Source: Desulfomonilaceae bacterium (lineage in GTDB: Bacteria > Desulfobacterota > Desulfomonilia > Desulfomonilales > Desulfomonilaceae). Taken from it: a stretch of 64,000 nt of DNA. The translations under genes were made by a program, and so were the position numbers. Below the pieces are notes generated by a model. That model saw only the letters and a program-made list of their open reading frames with translations. It did not search any database and had not been told where the DNA came from. The stretch is taken from positions 21,066 through 85,065 of the forward strand of contig JAVHLK010000009.1 of NCBI GenBank assembly GCA_031082285.1, read 5' to 3'. This document shows positions 56,670 through 64,000 of this stretch, one piece after another; positions within the stretch are counted from its first letter, which is position 1, and each line of letters begins with the position of its first letter.

Positions 56670-56681
56670 GGAGGCGGACAA

Positions 56682-56942
56682 ATGAAAGTGAATTCGACAG
56701 GGCTGGGGAAGACTACCATGGTGGCCCACTTCGCTGAATTGTCAAAAGCCGAAGAAAACGGCTCCGGTGCCATGGTGCTCAACATAGAGGCCACCGAGCC
56801 GGTTCACTGGTCCATCAAGGCCACGGTGGGAGGAGATGACTTGAGGATGTTCGCAAAGCTGCTGCTCAAACCGTCCATCCTCTTTCGTGCGATCTGGTTG
56901 GTCTGTTTCGGCAAGAGCGTGAGCAGCCCCGAAAAGAAATAG
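56682..56942 (+). CDS. small protein within the FAD oxidoreductase operon
   Basis: An 86-residue protein with a strong GGGAGG site nine bases before ATG 56682, only 12 bases after the first FAD oxidoreductase gene. It contains MVLNIEATEPVHWSIKATVGG, a beta-like segment, then an amphipathic to hydrophobic helix (LRMFAKLLLKPSILFRAIWLVCFGK) that may touch the membrane. GLGKTTMVAHF near the start resembles a P-loop by chance only (no GxxxxGK). No family recognised. Its conserved-looking placement suggests a subunit or assembly factor for the flavoproteins. Confidence 0.72.
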   Translation: MKVNSTGLGKTTMVAHFAELSKAEENGSGAMVLNIEATEPVHWSIKATVGGDDLRMFAKLLLKPSILFRAIWLVCFGKSVSSPEKK

Positions 56943-57125
56943 CTCGATGGTGAGAGACAACGTTCATGCCTACAGACCATAATCTCCATCTGACGGCCGC
57001 AAAGGCACGGAATCGTGCCTTCAGCGTAAGACCGGGGATTCGTCGGACGGATACGGTCACCGAGTGCACGCGAAGCCGTTTATCTTTTCTTCATCGGACC
57101 AACGTGAAAATCAGGAGGTTTCTCC

Positions 57126-58790
57126 ATGGCTGATAGGACTTATGACGCCATCGTGGTGGGCGGCGGACACCAAGGGACCATCATAGCGTGCTACCTGCAG
57201 AATGCCGGAATGCAAACCGTAGTGTACGAACGTCAGCACGAACTGGGAGGGGGTGCATGCGGTGAAGCTCTGCCGCTGCCCGGTTTTCTCCAAAACCCCT
57301 GCGCTCACTGGACCAGATTCTACGGTCACCCGGCGTACGAGGATTTCAAGCTGCGCGAGAAGGGACTCGTGTACGTGTACCCCGAACACAGCGAGGGGAT
57401 GATTTACGACGACGGCACGAGCTTCATGGGGCTCACCGCGTGGCGAGTCACGGACATGAACACGGGGAAGGCCGAGTTTGACGAGAAGAATGCACAATAC
57501 ACCATCGATCAGATCGCTCGATTCTCCAAGCGGGATGCGGACACGGCCTATGACTTGTTGGAGAAGTACCGGACCAAGTGGAGGTCGGCGTTCCATGAGT
57601 GGAGGTACAACCCGCCGACGCCCTGGGAGGTGCCCGATGCGTTTGAGCGCCTGATGGACGATCCCGATGCGCCCATTCCGAGAGAATATCAATTCTACAC
57701 GTCTCAACAGGTGGCGTACGATCTGTTTGAAAGCGATTACCTGAGGACGCTCTTCATGAGGTCGTGTATGACCTCCAGCGGGGTGTTCCCCAATGATTGC
57801 ATCGGCGTGTACAAGATCCTGCACACCCTGGGACTGATCCTCTCTTGGGAGCCCGCATCGATTGCCGTGGGCGGCACCCACGCGATTACCCACGCGCTGC
57901 AGAGGGCATTCAGCTCCATGGGCGGAGAATTCGTGGTGGAGACTCCGGTCAAGAGAGCCATTATTGAGAACGGCAACGCGGTGGGGGTCGAGCTGGAAGA
58001 CGGTCGGCACATCGCGGCGAGACAGGTGGTCGTGAGCGACTTGAATACGACACAGACGGTCCACAATCTCATCGGTGCCGAGAACGTACCTGAGAAGATT
58101 GCCCATCGGGCCAAGAACGTCCTCAAGGACAGGGCCCAGCTCTTCTGGGGCAACTTCGCGCTTCACGAACTCCCCGCATACACTGCGGCCAAGGATTTCC
58201 CTGAAATCGGCATGTGCCCGAGACTGAACTGGGGACCTAAGGATGCGGACTACTTTGCCACGAGACATCAGGCCGAATTGTTCGTGAAGGGCATCCCGGA
58301 CAAACTCATGGCCATTGTGGCCCCGGACAGCATCTGGGACAGGACCCGAGCCCCGGAAGGCAAGCACACGATCCTGATCGAGCAGTTTACGGCTCCGTAC
58401 CGCTTTTTCAGTGATAAGCAGTGGCTTCAGATGAAAAAGGATATCGTCAAGATCATGTTGGAGCAGTGGTCGTGGTACGCTCCCAACATGACGGAAGACA
58501 ACGTCATCGGAACGTTCATCACAACTCCCATGGACACCAAGATGCGGAATCTCAACATGCCGCAGGGTGGCTGGACCGCAGAGGACATGATTGCCTCCCA
58601 GATGGGCCGAATGAGGCCTTTTCCGGAGCTCGCTCACTACCGCCTGCCCGTAAAGAACCTGTATCTCGCGTCGGCCGCGGCGCATTCCGGCCCGGGCATC
58701 GGCAGGGGGAGCGGGTATAACTGTTTCAAGGTGATTGCCGAAGACTACGGTCTTCCCAAGATCTGGGAGGAGAAGGGAAGGGCGTACTAA
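57126..58790 (+). CDS. FAD-dependent oxidoreductase, phytoene-dehydrogenase-like (2)
   Basis: A 554-residue paralogue of the protein at 55044. FAD motif AIVVGGGHQGTIIACYLQNAG, then VYERQHELGGGACGEALPLPGF, and the C-terminal NLYLASAAAHSGPGIGRGSGYNCFKVIAEDYG. The usual GxGxxG is intact as GGGHQG. Predicted soluble. ATG 57126 follows AGGAGG eight bases upstream. It is 183 bases after the small gene. Substrate unknown; the neighbouring SDR and PEP-synthase-like genes point to oxidation of a cyclic or alcohol-bearing intermediate rather than carotenoid synthesis, since no phytoene synthase is present. Confidence 0.9.
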   Translation: MADRTYDAIVVGGGHQGTIIACYLQNAGMQTVVYERQHELGGGACGEALPLPGFLQNPCAHWTRFYGHPAYEDFKLREKGLVYVYPEHSEGMIYDDGTSFMGLTAWRVTDMNTGKAEFDEKNAQYTIDQIARFSKRDADTAYDLLEKYRTKWRSAFHEWRYNPPTPWEVPDAFERLMDDPDAPIPREYQFYTSQQVAYDLFESDYLRTLFMRSCMTSSGVFPNDCIGVYKILHTLGLILSWEPASIAVGGTHAITHALQRAFSSMGGEFVVETPVKRAIIENGNAVGVELEDGRHIAARQVVVSDLNTTQTVHNLIGAENVPEKIAHRAKNVLKDRAQLFWGNFALHELPAYTAAKDFPEIGMCPRLNWGPKDADYFATRHQAELFVKGIPDKLMAIVAPDSIWDRTRAPEGKHTILIEQFTAPYRFFSDKQWLQMKKDIVKIMLEQWSWYAPNMTEDNVIGTFITTPMDTKMRNLNMPQGGWTAEDMIASQMGRMRPFPELAHYRLPVKNLYLASAAAHSGPGIGRGSGYNCFKVIAEDYGLPKIWEEKGRAY

Positions 58791-59034
58791 CGGAAACATG
58801 ATCCATCACGCCGGCACTTGATTTCGGAATTGCGGCGTCACATGTGCGGGAAGCGCGAACATTGTCTTATGGCGATCCCCCATGATAGGGGCGATCACAA
58901 CTGATCACGAAAGTCCACCTGGGCTCCGGGCCGAACATCCCGCGGGACGCGGGAAAGATAAGCATTCCCAGGCGGAGCCCGGGAACGAGAAGGAAGCAGA
59001 CTTTCAGACAAACCGCCGGGACGGGAGGTTTCCC

Positions 59035-59790
59035 ATGGGTCGACTGGAAGGACGGGTTGCCGTGGTCACGGGCGCCGGTAAAGGGCTCGGCAGGGCCTTT
59101 TGCAAGAGACTGGCCCAAGATGGGGCCGATATCGTGGCCGTTACACGGGCCGACCTGGACGGACTCGAACAGACCGCCAATGATGTGAGAGAATTGGGCC
59201 GTCAAGTCCTGATCGCCAAAGTGGACGTTTCGTGCGAATCGGACACGCGGGCCATGGCCGAACAGGCGGTGGAGAAGTTCGGCCGTGTGGACATCCTGGT
59301 CAACAATGCCGCGTTCTTTTACGGTGTTAAGAGGGCCCCTTTCACCGAGATCGAGGTCGACCAGTGGGACCGCATGATGAACACGAACGTGAAGGGACCC
59401 TGGTTGTGTACCAAGGCGGTGTTTCCCCAGATGAAGGCCCAAGGCAAGGGCAAGATAATCAACCTCGCTTCCGAAGTCTTTTTCACGGGGTCCCACGGCT
59501 TTGCTCACTACGTCGCATCGAAGGGCGGCGTAATCGGTCTCACGAGAGCACTCGCGGTCGAACTGGGACCCCACGGAATCTGCATTAATGCGGTAGCGCC
59601 CGGATTCACCAACACCGAGGCCGGCAGATCCCTGGTCGACGTCGACAAATACGACACGACTCGCACGCCTCTGAAGAGGCTGCAACAACCGGAAGACCTT
59701 ATCGGAATCGTCGCTTTTCTTGCATCGGACGACAGCGACTTCATTACCGGTCAAACCATCCTGGTCGACGGCGGCCGGGCGATGCATTGA
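59035..59790 (+). CDS. short-chain dehydrogenase/reductase
   Basis: A 251-residue classical SDR: cofactor motif VVTGAGKGLGRAF, KVDVSC, the NNAA motif (LVNNAAFFYGV), catalytic S-Y-K as INLASE with HYVASKGGVIGLTRAL, and the C-terminal VAPGFTNTEAGRSL...FITGQTILVDGG. The residues after the second strand (VTRADLDGLE) do not settle NAD versus NADP. ATG 59035 follows GGGAGG. It would oxidise or reduce a hydroxyl/keto group on the cluster's substrate. Confidence 0.94.
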   Translation: MGRLEGRVAVVTGAGKGLGRAFCKRLAQDGADIVAVTRADLDGLEQTANDVRELGRQVLIAKVDVSCESDTRAMAEQAVEKFGRVDILVNNAAFFYGVKRAPFTEIEVDQWDRMMNTNVKGPWLCTKAVFPQMKAQGKGKIINLASEVFFTGSHGFAHYVASKGGVIGLTRALAVELGPHGICINAVAPGFTNTEAGRSLVDVDKYDTTRTPLKRLQQPEDLIGIVAFLASDDSDFITGQTILVDGGRAMH

Positions 59791-60428
59791 CACTATTCAT
59801 GTCTCATAAGCCGCAACACATCATGCAAGCCTCTTCTCGTCGTCACGTGCTCCGTGGTAGTGCCGTGGAGACAATAAGGACGACCCCGCGTGACGCGGAA
59901 AAATCGTGGGGAAGATACCCATCCGCCCCCCCAAGCCCCCCCATAGGTGACCCGAAGCAACTCTGCTCTATCCGGGAGATTCCCGCGGGGAGATTCATCT
60001 CTCCTGAGGTACGCCGAAGCATTGCGATAACCGTAGAAGCAAGCGTTGGTATGAGAACAACGATCGAGTCGAAAAAAGCGTCAACCACTATCAGTTCATA
60101 GACACGGCCAAGGTGCCGCCCAAAAGGTAACTCACAAGTGCGCTCGCCGGCCCCTGCTTCCACGCACGGGCGTGTGAGCGTTTCCGAGGCGGCAAGCCTG
60201 GCCTGGAGAATGCTGTGGTATCCCGGGACTGAGAACCGGCGTCTTAGGCCTTGAGTTTTTCCGGTGCGCCGTAATTCCGAGCCGCGCGGGTGAATGCCGT
60301 CATTAGTTCACGGGGCGCCGGGTCCTGTTCGGCCCGGTGATCCATTCTTCATAGAAGAGCAGGGACGCATTTTCACGGAGTCATCACAACCACATAACCA
60401 CTCAACCAACAATAAAGAGGAGCAGGCC
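59791..60428. other. long intergenic region before the PEP-synthase-like genes
   Basis: About 640 bases with no convincing gene. A minus-strand frame at 59843-60163 contains a hydrophobic stretch but has no ribosome binding site. The region may hold a second promoter, since the gap is much longer than others in the cluster. Confidence 0.4.
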
Positions 60429-62111
60429 ATGAAGATGTATGATGTGGTCCCGGGGTTGGAGTTTGATCCTGAGCGAGATCTGGAGCAATCTCCCGCGTGG
60501 TTTCTCGATGCCACCCATTCCGTGCCGCCGTGGACTCCCATGTTCGGCTGGTTCTGGGTGAATTTCTGTCGTCACGGAATGCAATGGGGTGCGGAAAAGT
60601 TGAGCCTTCCCACGGTCAAAGGATGGGATTGGCGCTTCATGCGGGGCGGGGGATACCTCACGCTCCTCCTGGTCAAGAGTGAGGAAGAGAAGCGGAGGCG
60701 CGAGGTTGAGTTTCGCAAGGCCATCCTGCCCTTCATTCAAGACTACGACGGGCTGTGGGGTGGTTTTATCAAGGAAATCCTGGGACGTTACGACAATCTG
60801 AAGTCCCTGGACATCGACACCGCGAGCAACATCGAACTGTTGGATAATTTCGAAGAAACCATCGACACGTGCAGGCGAATGTGGGAGATCCACATGTACA
60901 TGATGTACGGAACGTACACCGCGTACATCCTCTTCGAAAACATGTGCCGAGACCTTGCCGGAATCGACGATACCTCGCCGTTGTTTCACCAGGTGGTGTC
61001 CGGTTTCGACAACAAAGTGTTTCAGGTGGACAAACGCCTCTGGGAGTTCTCTCAGCGTGCGGCAAGAGATCAGCTCGATCGCATCATCCTCGACACGGAG
61101 CCGGGCCGGATCCGCGAGCAGCTCGAGAGCGACGGGACCGGCAAGGCTTTCATGAACGATTTCATGGAGTTCATGAATGAAGACGGCTGGCGAATGCAGC
61201 GCATGTCGGAGATCAACCTACCGACTTGGGTGGAGGACCCCGCACCGGCCTTAGGCATGGTCAAACAGTTTCTGCAAAAGGGCGGAGGATTCAACCTGGA
61301 TGAGGAGCGCGGCAAGTTGACGGAAAAGCGAGAGCAAGCGGAGAAGGAAATCCTCGCCAAGGTACCGGCAGAGCAGAAGGGATGGTTTGAGCAGCTCATG
61401 CGCCTTGCCCAGAAGAGCGGCGTATTCAGTGAAGAGCACGATCACTATCTGGACCTGTATACCCACGCGATGATGAGAAGAAGCGCGCTGGGTCTGGGAA
61501 GGCGATTCACCAAGCTTGGAGCGATCGATGACCCTGAAGACGTCTTCTTTCTCATGCCTGACGAGATTCGTAGAGCGGGGATCAGCCCCGATCAATTCGA
61601 TCTGCGGTACATCGTGGAGAGGAGAAAGGCTGAGTGGGAAGAGTGGCAAAAAGAGCCCAATCCTCCGGCAATACTCAAGGACGGATTTGATTTGGATCAA
61701 GCCATGGGCGTACTGGTGCAATCCAACGACCCGATCGCCCTCAAAGTCGTTGTCGGGTCCATGCCCCAAGTGCGACCGGAACTGAAGGCCGATCTGTATG
61801 GGACGTGCGGCTCTCCCGGCGTTGCCGAGGGAACGGCCCGCGTCATTATGACGGAAGACGAACTCCACCTGGTTCAAGAAGGCGACATCCTCGTTGCCGC
61901 CAGCACATCACCAAGTTGGACTCCGGTCTTTTCGATGATCCAAGGCGTCGTGGTAGACCGTGGGGCAAGCTTGTCCCATGCGGCGATTGTCGGACGGGAG
62001 TACGGCATCCCGGTGGTCATGAACGTCTTCGAAGGGACCGCGAAAATCAAATCGGGTCAGAGGATCAAAGTCGACGCCAACCTGGGCACCGTTTACATCC
62101 TGGACAAGTAA
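60429..62111 (+). CDS. PEP-utilising phosphotransferase, substrate/phospho-His subunit (phenylphosphate-synthase-alpha-like)
   Basis: A 560-residue protein. Residues 1-470 are a long helical region with no known catalytic motif, comparable to the substrate-binding part of phenylphosphate synthase alpha or rifampin phosphotransferase. Residues 480-560 are the swivelling PEP-utiliser domain with the phosphocarrier H517 in DRGASLSHAAIVGREYGIP and the closing IKVDANLGTVYIL. The ATP-binding half is a separate gene 116 bases downstream, an arrangement known from phenylphosphate synthase (subunits of about 70 and 40 kDa). I infer ATP-driven phosphorylation of a hydroxylated substrate through phospho-His. 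ATG 60429 has GAGGAG seven bases upstream. Neither a UbiD-type carboxylase nor a CBS-domain third subunit is in the window. Confidence 0.85.
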   Translation: MKMYDVVPGLEFDPERDLEQSPAWFLDATHSVPPWTPMFGWFWVNFCRHGMQWGAEKLSLPTVKGWDWRFMRGGGYLTLLLVKSEEEKRRREVEFRKAILPFIQDYDGLWGGFIKEILGRYDNLKSLDIDTASNIELLDNFEETIDTCRRMWEIHMYMMYGTYTAYILFENMCRDLAGIDDTSPLFHQVVSGFDNKVFQVDKRLWEFSQRAARDQLDRIILDTEPGRIREQLESDGTGKAFMNDFMEFMNEDGWRMQRMSEINLPTWVEDPAPALGMVKQFLQKGGGFNLDEERGKLTEKREQAEKEILAKVPAEQKGWFEQLMRLAQKSGVFSEEHDHYLDLYTHAMMRRSALGLGRRFTKLGAIDDPEDVFFLMPDEIRRAGISPDQFDLRYIVERRKAEWEEWQKEPNPPAILKDGFDLDQAMGVLVQSNDPIALKVVVGSMPQVRPELKADLYGTCGSPGVAEGTARVIMTEDELHLVQEGDILVAASTSPSWTPVFSMIQGVVVDRGASLSHAAIVGREYGIPVVMNVFEGTAKIKSGQRIKVDANLGTVYILDK

Positions 62112-62120
62112 ACGAGCTCT

Positions 62121-62199
62121 ACTGGGGTCAGGTCTTGCGTCTTGAATCAGGATAGAGCACGGTGCTGTGGTGATTCAAGAAGCAAGACCTGACCCCAGT
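62121..62199. repeat. long inverted repeat, REP/RAYT-type hairpin
   Basis: Arms 62121-62149 and 62171-62199 are complementary over 29 bases with one mismatch (ACTGGGGTCAGGTCTTGC against GCAAGACCTGACCCCAGT), around a 21-base loop. The CTGGGGTCAGGTCTTG core is a widespread extragenic palindrome associated with REP-type transposases. It sits between the two subunit genes and could modulate the ratio of their products. Confidence 0.75.
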
Positions 62200-62227
62200 T
62201 TTCGACCGGGAAGGGGATGAGGCCGCG

Positions 62228-63253
62228 ATGGGACGGAAATGGATCTACTGGTACGAGGAGCTGTCCGGCGCCCACAACGATCTGGTGGGAAAGAAGTGCG
62301 CCAACCTCGGAGAAATGACCGCTTTGGGCATGAAGGTTCCCCCGGGATTTGCAATTTCAGTGGACGGCTATGAGAGGTTTATGGAAGAGAGCGGTGCCGG
62401 TGAAGAGATCAGGCGCTATGTTCACGACAATCGAAATCACCTGAATCAGGTCGGCAAGCAGGTGGAGGCGAGCAGGGCAATTCGAGCGTACATAGAAGCC
62501 AAACCTATGCCCGAAGCGATGAAGACGGAACTGTACCGCCACTATGCGGATCTCTGCCGGAGGGTGGGCACGGACGAGGTTTCCGTTGCAGTTCGATCCA
62601 GCGGCGCCGTGAGCATGCCCGGTCAGATGGAGACATACCTTAACGTGTCGGGGACGGACCGGTTGGCACGAAAGGTGGTGCAGGTCTGGGGAAGCGCGTT
62701 CACCACACGTGCCATCGCATACCGCCTGGAAAAGGGCATGCAAATGGAGAAGGCACCCATAGGTGTGGCGGTCCTCAAGATGGTCAACGCCAAGTGCGCG
62801 GGAGTCTGTCTTACGGTACTCCCCACCACCGGCGACACATCCAAGGTGGTCGTGGAGGGCAACTGGGGACTGGGTGAGAGCGTAGTGAGCGGAGAAATCA
62901 CTCCCGATCAGTTTATTGTGGACAAGGAAATCGGCGCGTACGAATGCACCCTCGGAGAAAAGAACAAGATGGTCTGCTATTCCTCGACCGGTACGTGCGT
63001 GGCGGACGTTCCTGATGAGATGAGGTGCAAACCGTGTTTGGACGAAACCGAGCTTTATGAGATCGTGCGAATCTCCAAGGACGTCGAGGCTCACTTCGAA
63101 CTGCCTCAGGATATGGAATGGGTTCTGGACTGTGATCTACCGTTTCCGGACAATCTGTTCTGGGTGCAGACCAGACCGGCCAAGTATTCCAAACCCAAGC
63201 ACAATGAATCGGAATACCTCGCGGAACTGATGACGAGAGTCTTCAGGATGTGA
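62228..63253 (+). CDS. PEP/pyruvate-binding ATP-grasp subunit (phenylphosphate-synthase-beta-like)
   Basis: A 341-residue protein equal to the N-terminal ATP-binding domain of PEP synthase / pyruvate phosphate dikinase. It contains GKKCANLGEMTALGMKVPPGF, VAVRSSGAVSMPGQMETYLNV, KMVNAKCAGVCLTVLP, VVEGNWGLGESVVSGEITPD, and the terminal WVLDCDLPFPDNLFWVQTRPAKY. It would donate phosphate from ATP to H517 of the partner encoded upstream. Length (about 38 kDa) matches phenylphosphate synthase beta. GATGAGG lies upstream of ATG 62228. No swivelling domain is present in this chain. Confidence 0.9.
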   Translation: MGRKWIYWYEELSGAHNDLVGKKCANLGEMTALGMKVPPGFAISVDGYERFMEESGAGEEIRRYVHDNRNHLNQVGKQVEASRAIRAYIEAKPMPEAMKTELYRHYADLCRRVGTDEVSVAVRSSGAVSMPGQMETYLNVSGTDRLARKVVQVWGSAFTTRAIAYRLEKGMQMEKAPIGVAVLKMVNAKCAGVCLTVLPTTGDTSKVVVEGNWGLGESVVSGEITPDQFIVDKEIGAYECTLGEKNKMVCYSSTGTCVADVPDEMRCKPCLDETELYEIVRISKDVEAHFELPQDMEWVLDCDLPFPDNLFWVQTRPAKYSKPKHNESEYLAELMTRVFRM

Positions 63254-63338
63254 CCACGCCTTAAGGCCTCCGAGCGGGCGTCCGTCGATCTCTCGGCTCG
63301 CTCGGTGTAAGCGGGACTATCCGCACGCGGAGAATGCC

Positions 63339-63998
63339 ATGGACATACTCTTCACCCAGTATTGGGACGTCCTCCCGGGTAAATTCGATGAGTACTCCGA
63401 CTTCGTGACCAGGCACTACATGCCTATGGCACAAAGACTCGGGATCAAGCTTCTGGGAGGCTACTATGTCGCGGTCGGCGAAGGCCCCCGCATCGTGGTG
63501 GTCGCTACCGTGGACGAAAGCGATCGGCTGCGGGAGATTCTCGCGACCGAAGAGTACCGGACGGCGTCCGGGAAACTCATGACCCTGATATGCAACTATG
63601 CGAGCAAGCTCTGGGTATCGAGCGGCAAAGTTCGAGAAGGACCGTACAAGATCCAAACCGGAGCCTGGAAATTCAACCAGTATTACAATGTGGTTCCGGG
63701 AAAGGAAGAAGACCATTATCGATGGGTCAAGGAAGAATGTATTCCCGGAATGGAGACGCTTGGAGTGCCCATTACCCAAGGGTGGAGGCTCGTAATAGGA
63801 TCCGGGCCGAGATTACTTGCGGAATGCACGGCCCGAACACTGGAAACCGTGGCAAGGTGCATCGATTCTTCCGAGTTCCGGCGACTGGTGCGAACGCTCA
63901 AGAAGGACTATGCCACGGATTACGCAAGCCGCATTCTTGCTCCGACCGGCCGCATAGAGATTCCCACGATGCTCGGCGAGATGATGAAGGGCTTCTAG
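63339..63998 (+). CDS. tandem dimeric alpha-beta-barrel (Dabb/NIPSNAP-like) protein
   Basis: A 219-residue protein made of two similar halves: FTQYWDVLPGKFDEYSDFV...GYYVAVGEGPRIVVVATVD and FNQYYNVVPGKEEDHYRWV...GWRLVIGSGPRLLAECTAR, each a ferredoxin-like barrel unit of about 95 residues. Fusion of two Dabb units would give a pseudo-dimer. Such domains bind small hydrophobic or aromatic ligands, sometimes as monooxygenases or cyclases; no catalytic residue can be assigned. GGAG lies eight bases before ATG 63339. It is complete, ending two bases before the window edge, and probably belongs to the same operon as the PEP-utilising genes; the cluster may continue beyond. Confidence 0.82.
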   Translation: MDILFTQYWDVLPGKFDEYSDFVTRHYMPMAQRLGIKLLGGYYVAVGEGPRIVVVATVDESDRLREILATEEYRTASGKLMTLICNYASKLWVSSGKVREGPYKIQTGAWKFNQYYNVVPGKEEDHYRWVKEECIPGMETLGVPITQGWRLVIGSGPRLLAECTARTLETVARCIDSSEFRRLVRTLKKDYATDYASRILAPTGRIEIPTMLGEMMKGF

Positions 63999-64000
63999 GA

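Noticed and set aside
56682..56715. P-loop-like GLGKTTMV at the N terminus of the small operon protein
   Set aside because: Lacks the GxxxxGK[ST] spacing and any Walker B; the protein is too short for an NTPase.
55044..58790. Carotenoid biosynthesis operon, suggested by the phytoene-dehydrogenase-like fold
   Set aside because: No phytoene synthase, GGPP synthase or cyclase gene; neighbours are SDR, PEP-utilising and Dabb proteins, pointing to catabolism.
57111..58799. 562-codon antisense frame covering the second FAD oxidoreductase
   Set aside because: Complete overlap with a gene that has FAD motifs and a strong ribosome binding site; the antisense product has no domain and shadow-like composition.
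59843..60163. Minus-strand frame with a hydrophobic stretch (VVLIPTLASTVIAML)
   Set aside because: No Shine-Dalgarno sequence, no convincing N terminus and low-quality flanks; could be a gene remnant but not supportable.

Overview
The window looks like a chromosomal segment of a Gram-negative, anaerobic, G+C-rich bacterium, most likely a Desulfobacterota (deltaproteobacterial) lineage such as the Desulfomonile-like group. This is inference from gene content: an LpxC domain (outer-membrane lipid A synthesis), methylmalonyl-CoA/succinyl-CoA genes, acyl-CoA carboxylases, a DUF362 protein, a split PEP-synthase-like enzyme, and two genes that make sense only if in-frame UGA is read as selenocysteine. 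No rRNA or tRNA gene, CRISPR array, phage or transposase gene was recognised.

Layout. 0-11 kb: a STAS-like protein, an exported beta-rich protein, an exported ankyrin protein, HU, a four-PAS histidine kinase, two PilZ-like proteins sharing a small repeated helical module, a KaiC-like/XRE/cupin fusion regulator, a two-TM coiled-coil protein and a thioredoxin-fold selenoprotein (UGA at 11017-11019). 11-19 kb: an M1 aminopeptidase, a small Cys-rich exported protein, RsmA, a large ankyrin protein, an SH3b/Gly-Arg-rich exported protein and a DsbA/FrnE-like selenoprotein (UGA at 18611-18613). 20-25 kb: an exported Pro-rich protein and an RND pump (adaptor plus permease). 26-36 kb: acyl-CoA carboxylase (carboxyltransferase plus biotin carboxylase/BCCP), a zinc-ribbon protein, a DUF362 protein and UvrA. 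36-42 kb: an acyl-CoA synthetase, a small membrane protein and a receiver/AAA/LpxC fusion. 42-48 kb: SucCD, a second carboxyltransferase and a B12-binding mutase subunit, a partial methylmalonyl-CoA module. 48-52 kb: two ankyrin proteins, a lipoprotein and an MNT/HEPN pair.

52-64 kb is the most coherent and least understood block. An acyl-CoA synthetase with degenerate active-site motifs and a LysR regulator lie on the minus strand. Running away from the regulator are two FAD oxidoreductases of the phytoene-dehydrogenase type flanking a tiny protein, an SDR, a PEP-utilising phosphotransferase split into a phospho-His/substrate subunit and an ATP-grasp subunit (the architecture of phenylphosphate synthase), and a tandem dimeric alpha-beta-barrel protein. 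A perfect LysR-type palindrome lies in the divergent intergenic region. I read this as a catabolic cluster that phosphorylates and oxidises an unknown small, possibly cyclic, substrate.

Intergenic space holds several repeat families: a 235-bp MITE-like element in two copies, each with a 4-bp target duplication and one nested in another repeat; a roughly 135-bp repeat that in three places ends exactly at the stop codon of a minus-strand gene; a family with AAATACGGTCGC ends; and GC-rich palindromes. All domain calls were made by eye from motifs; no database search was run.
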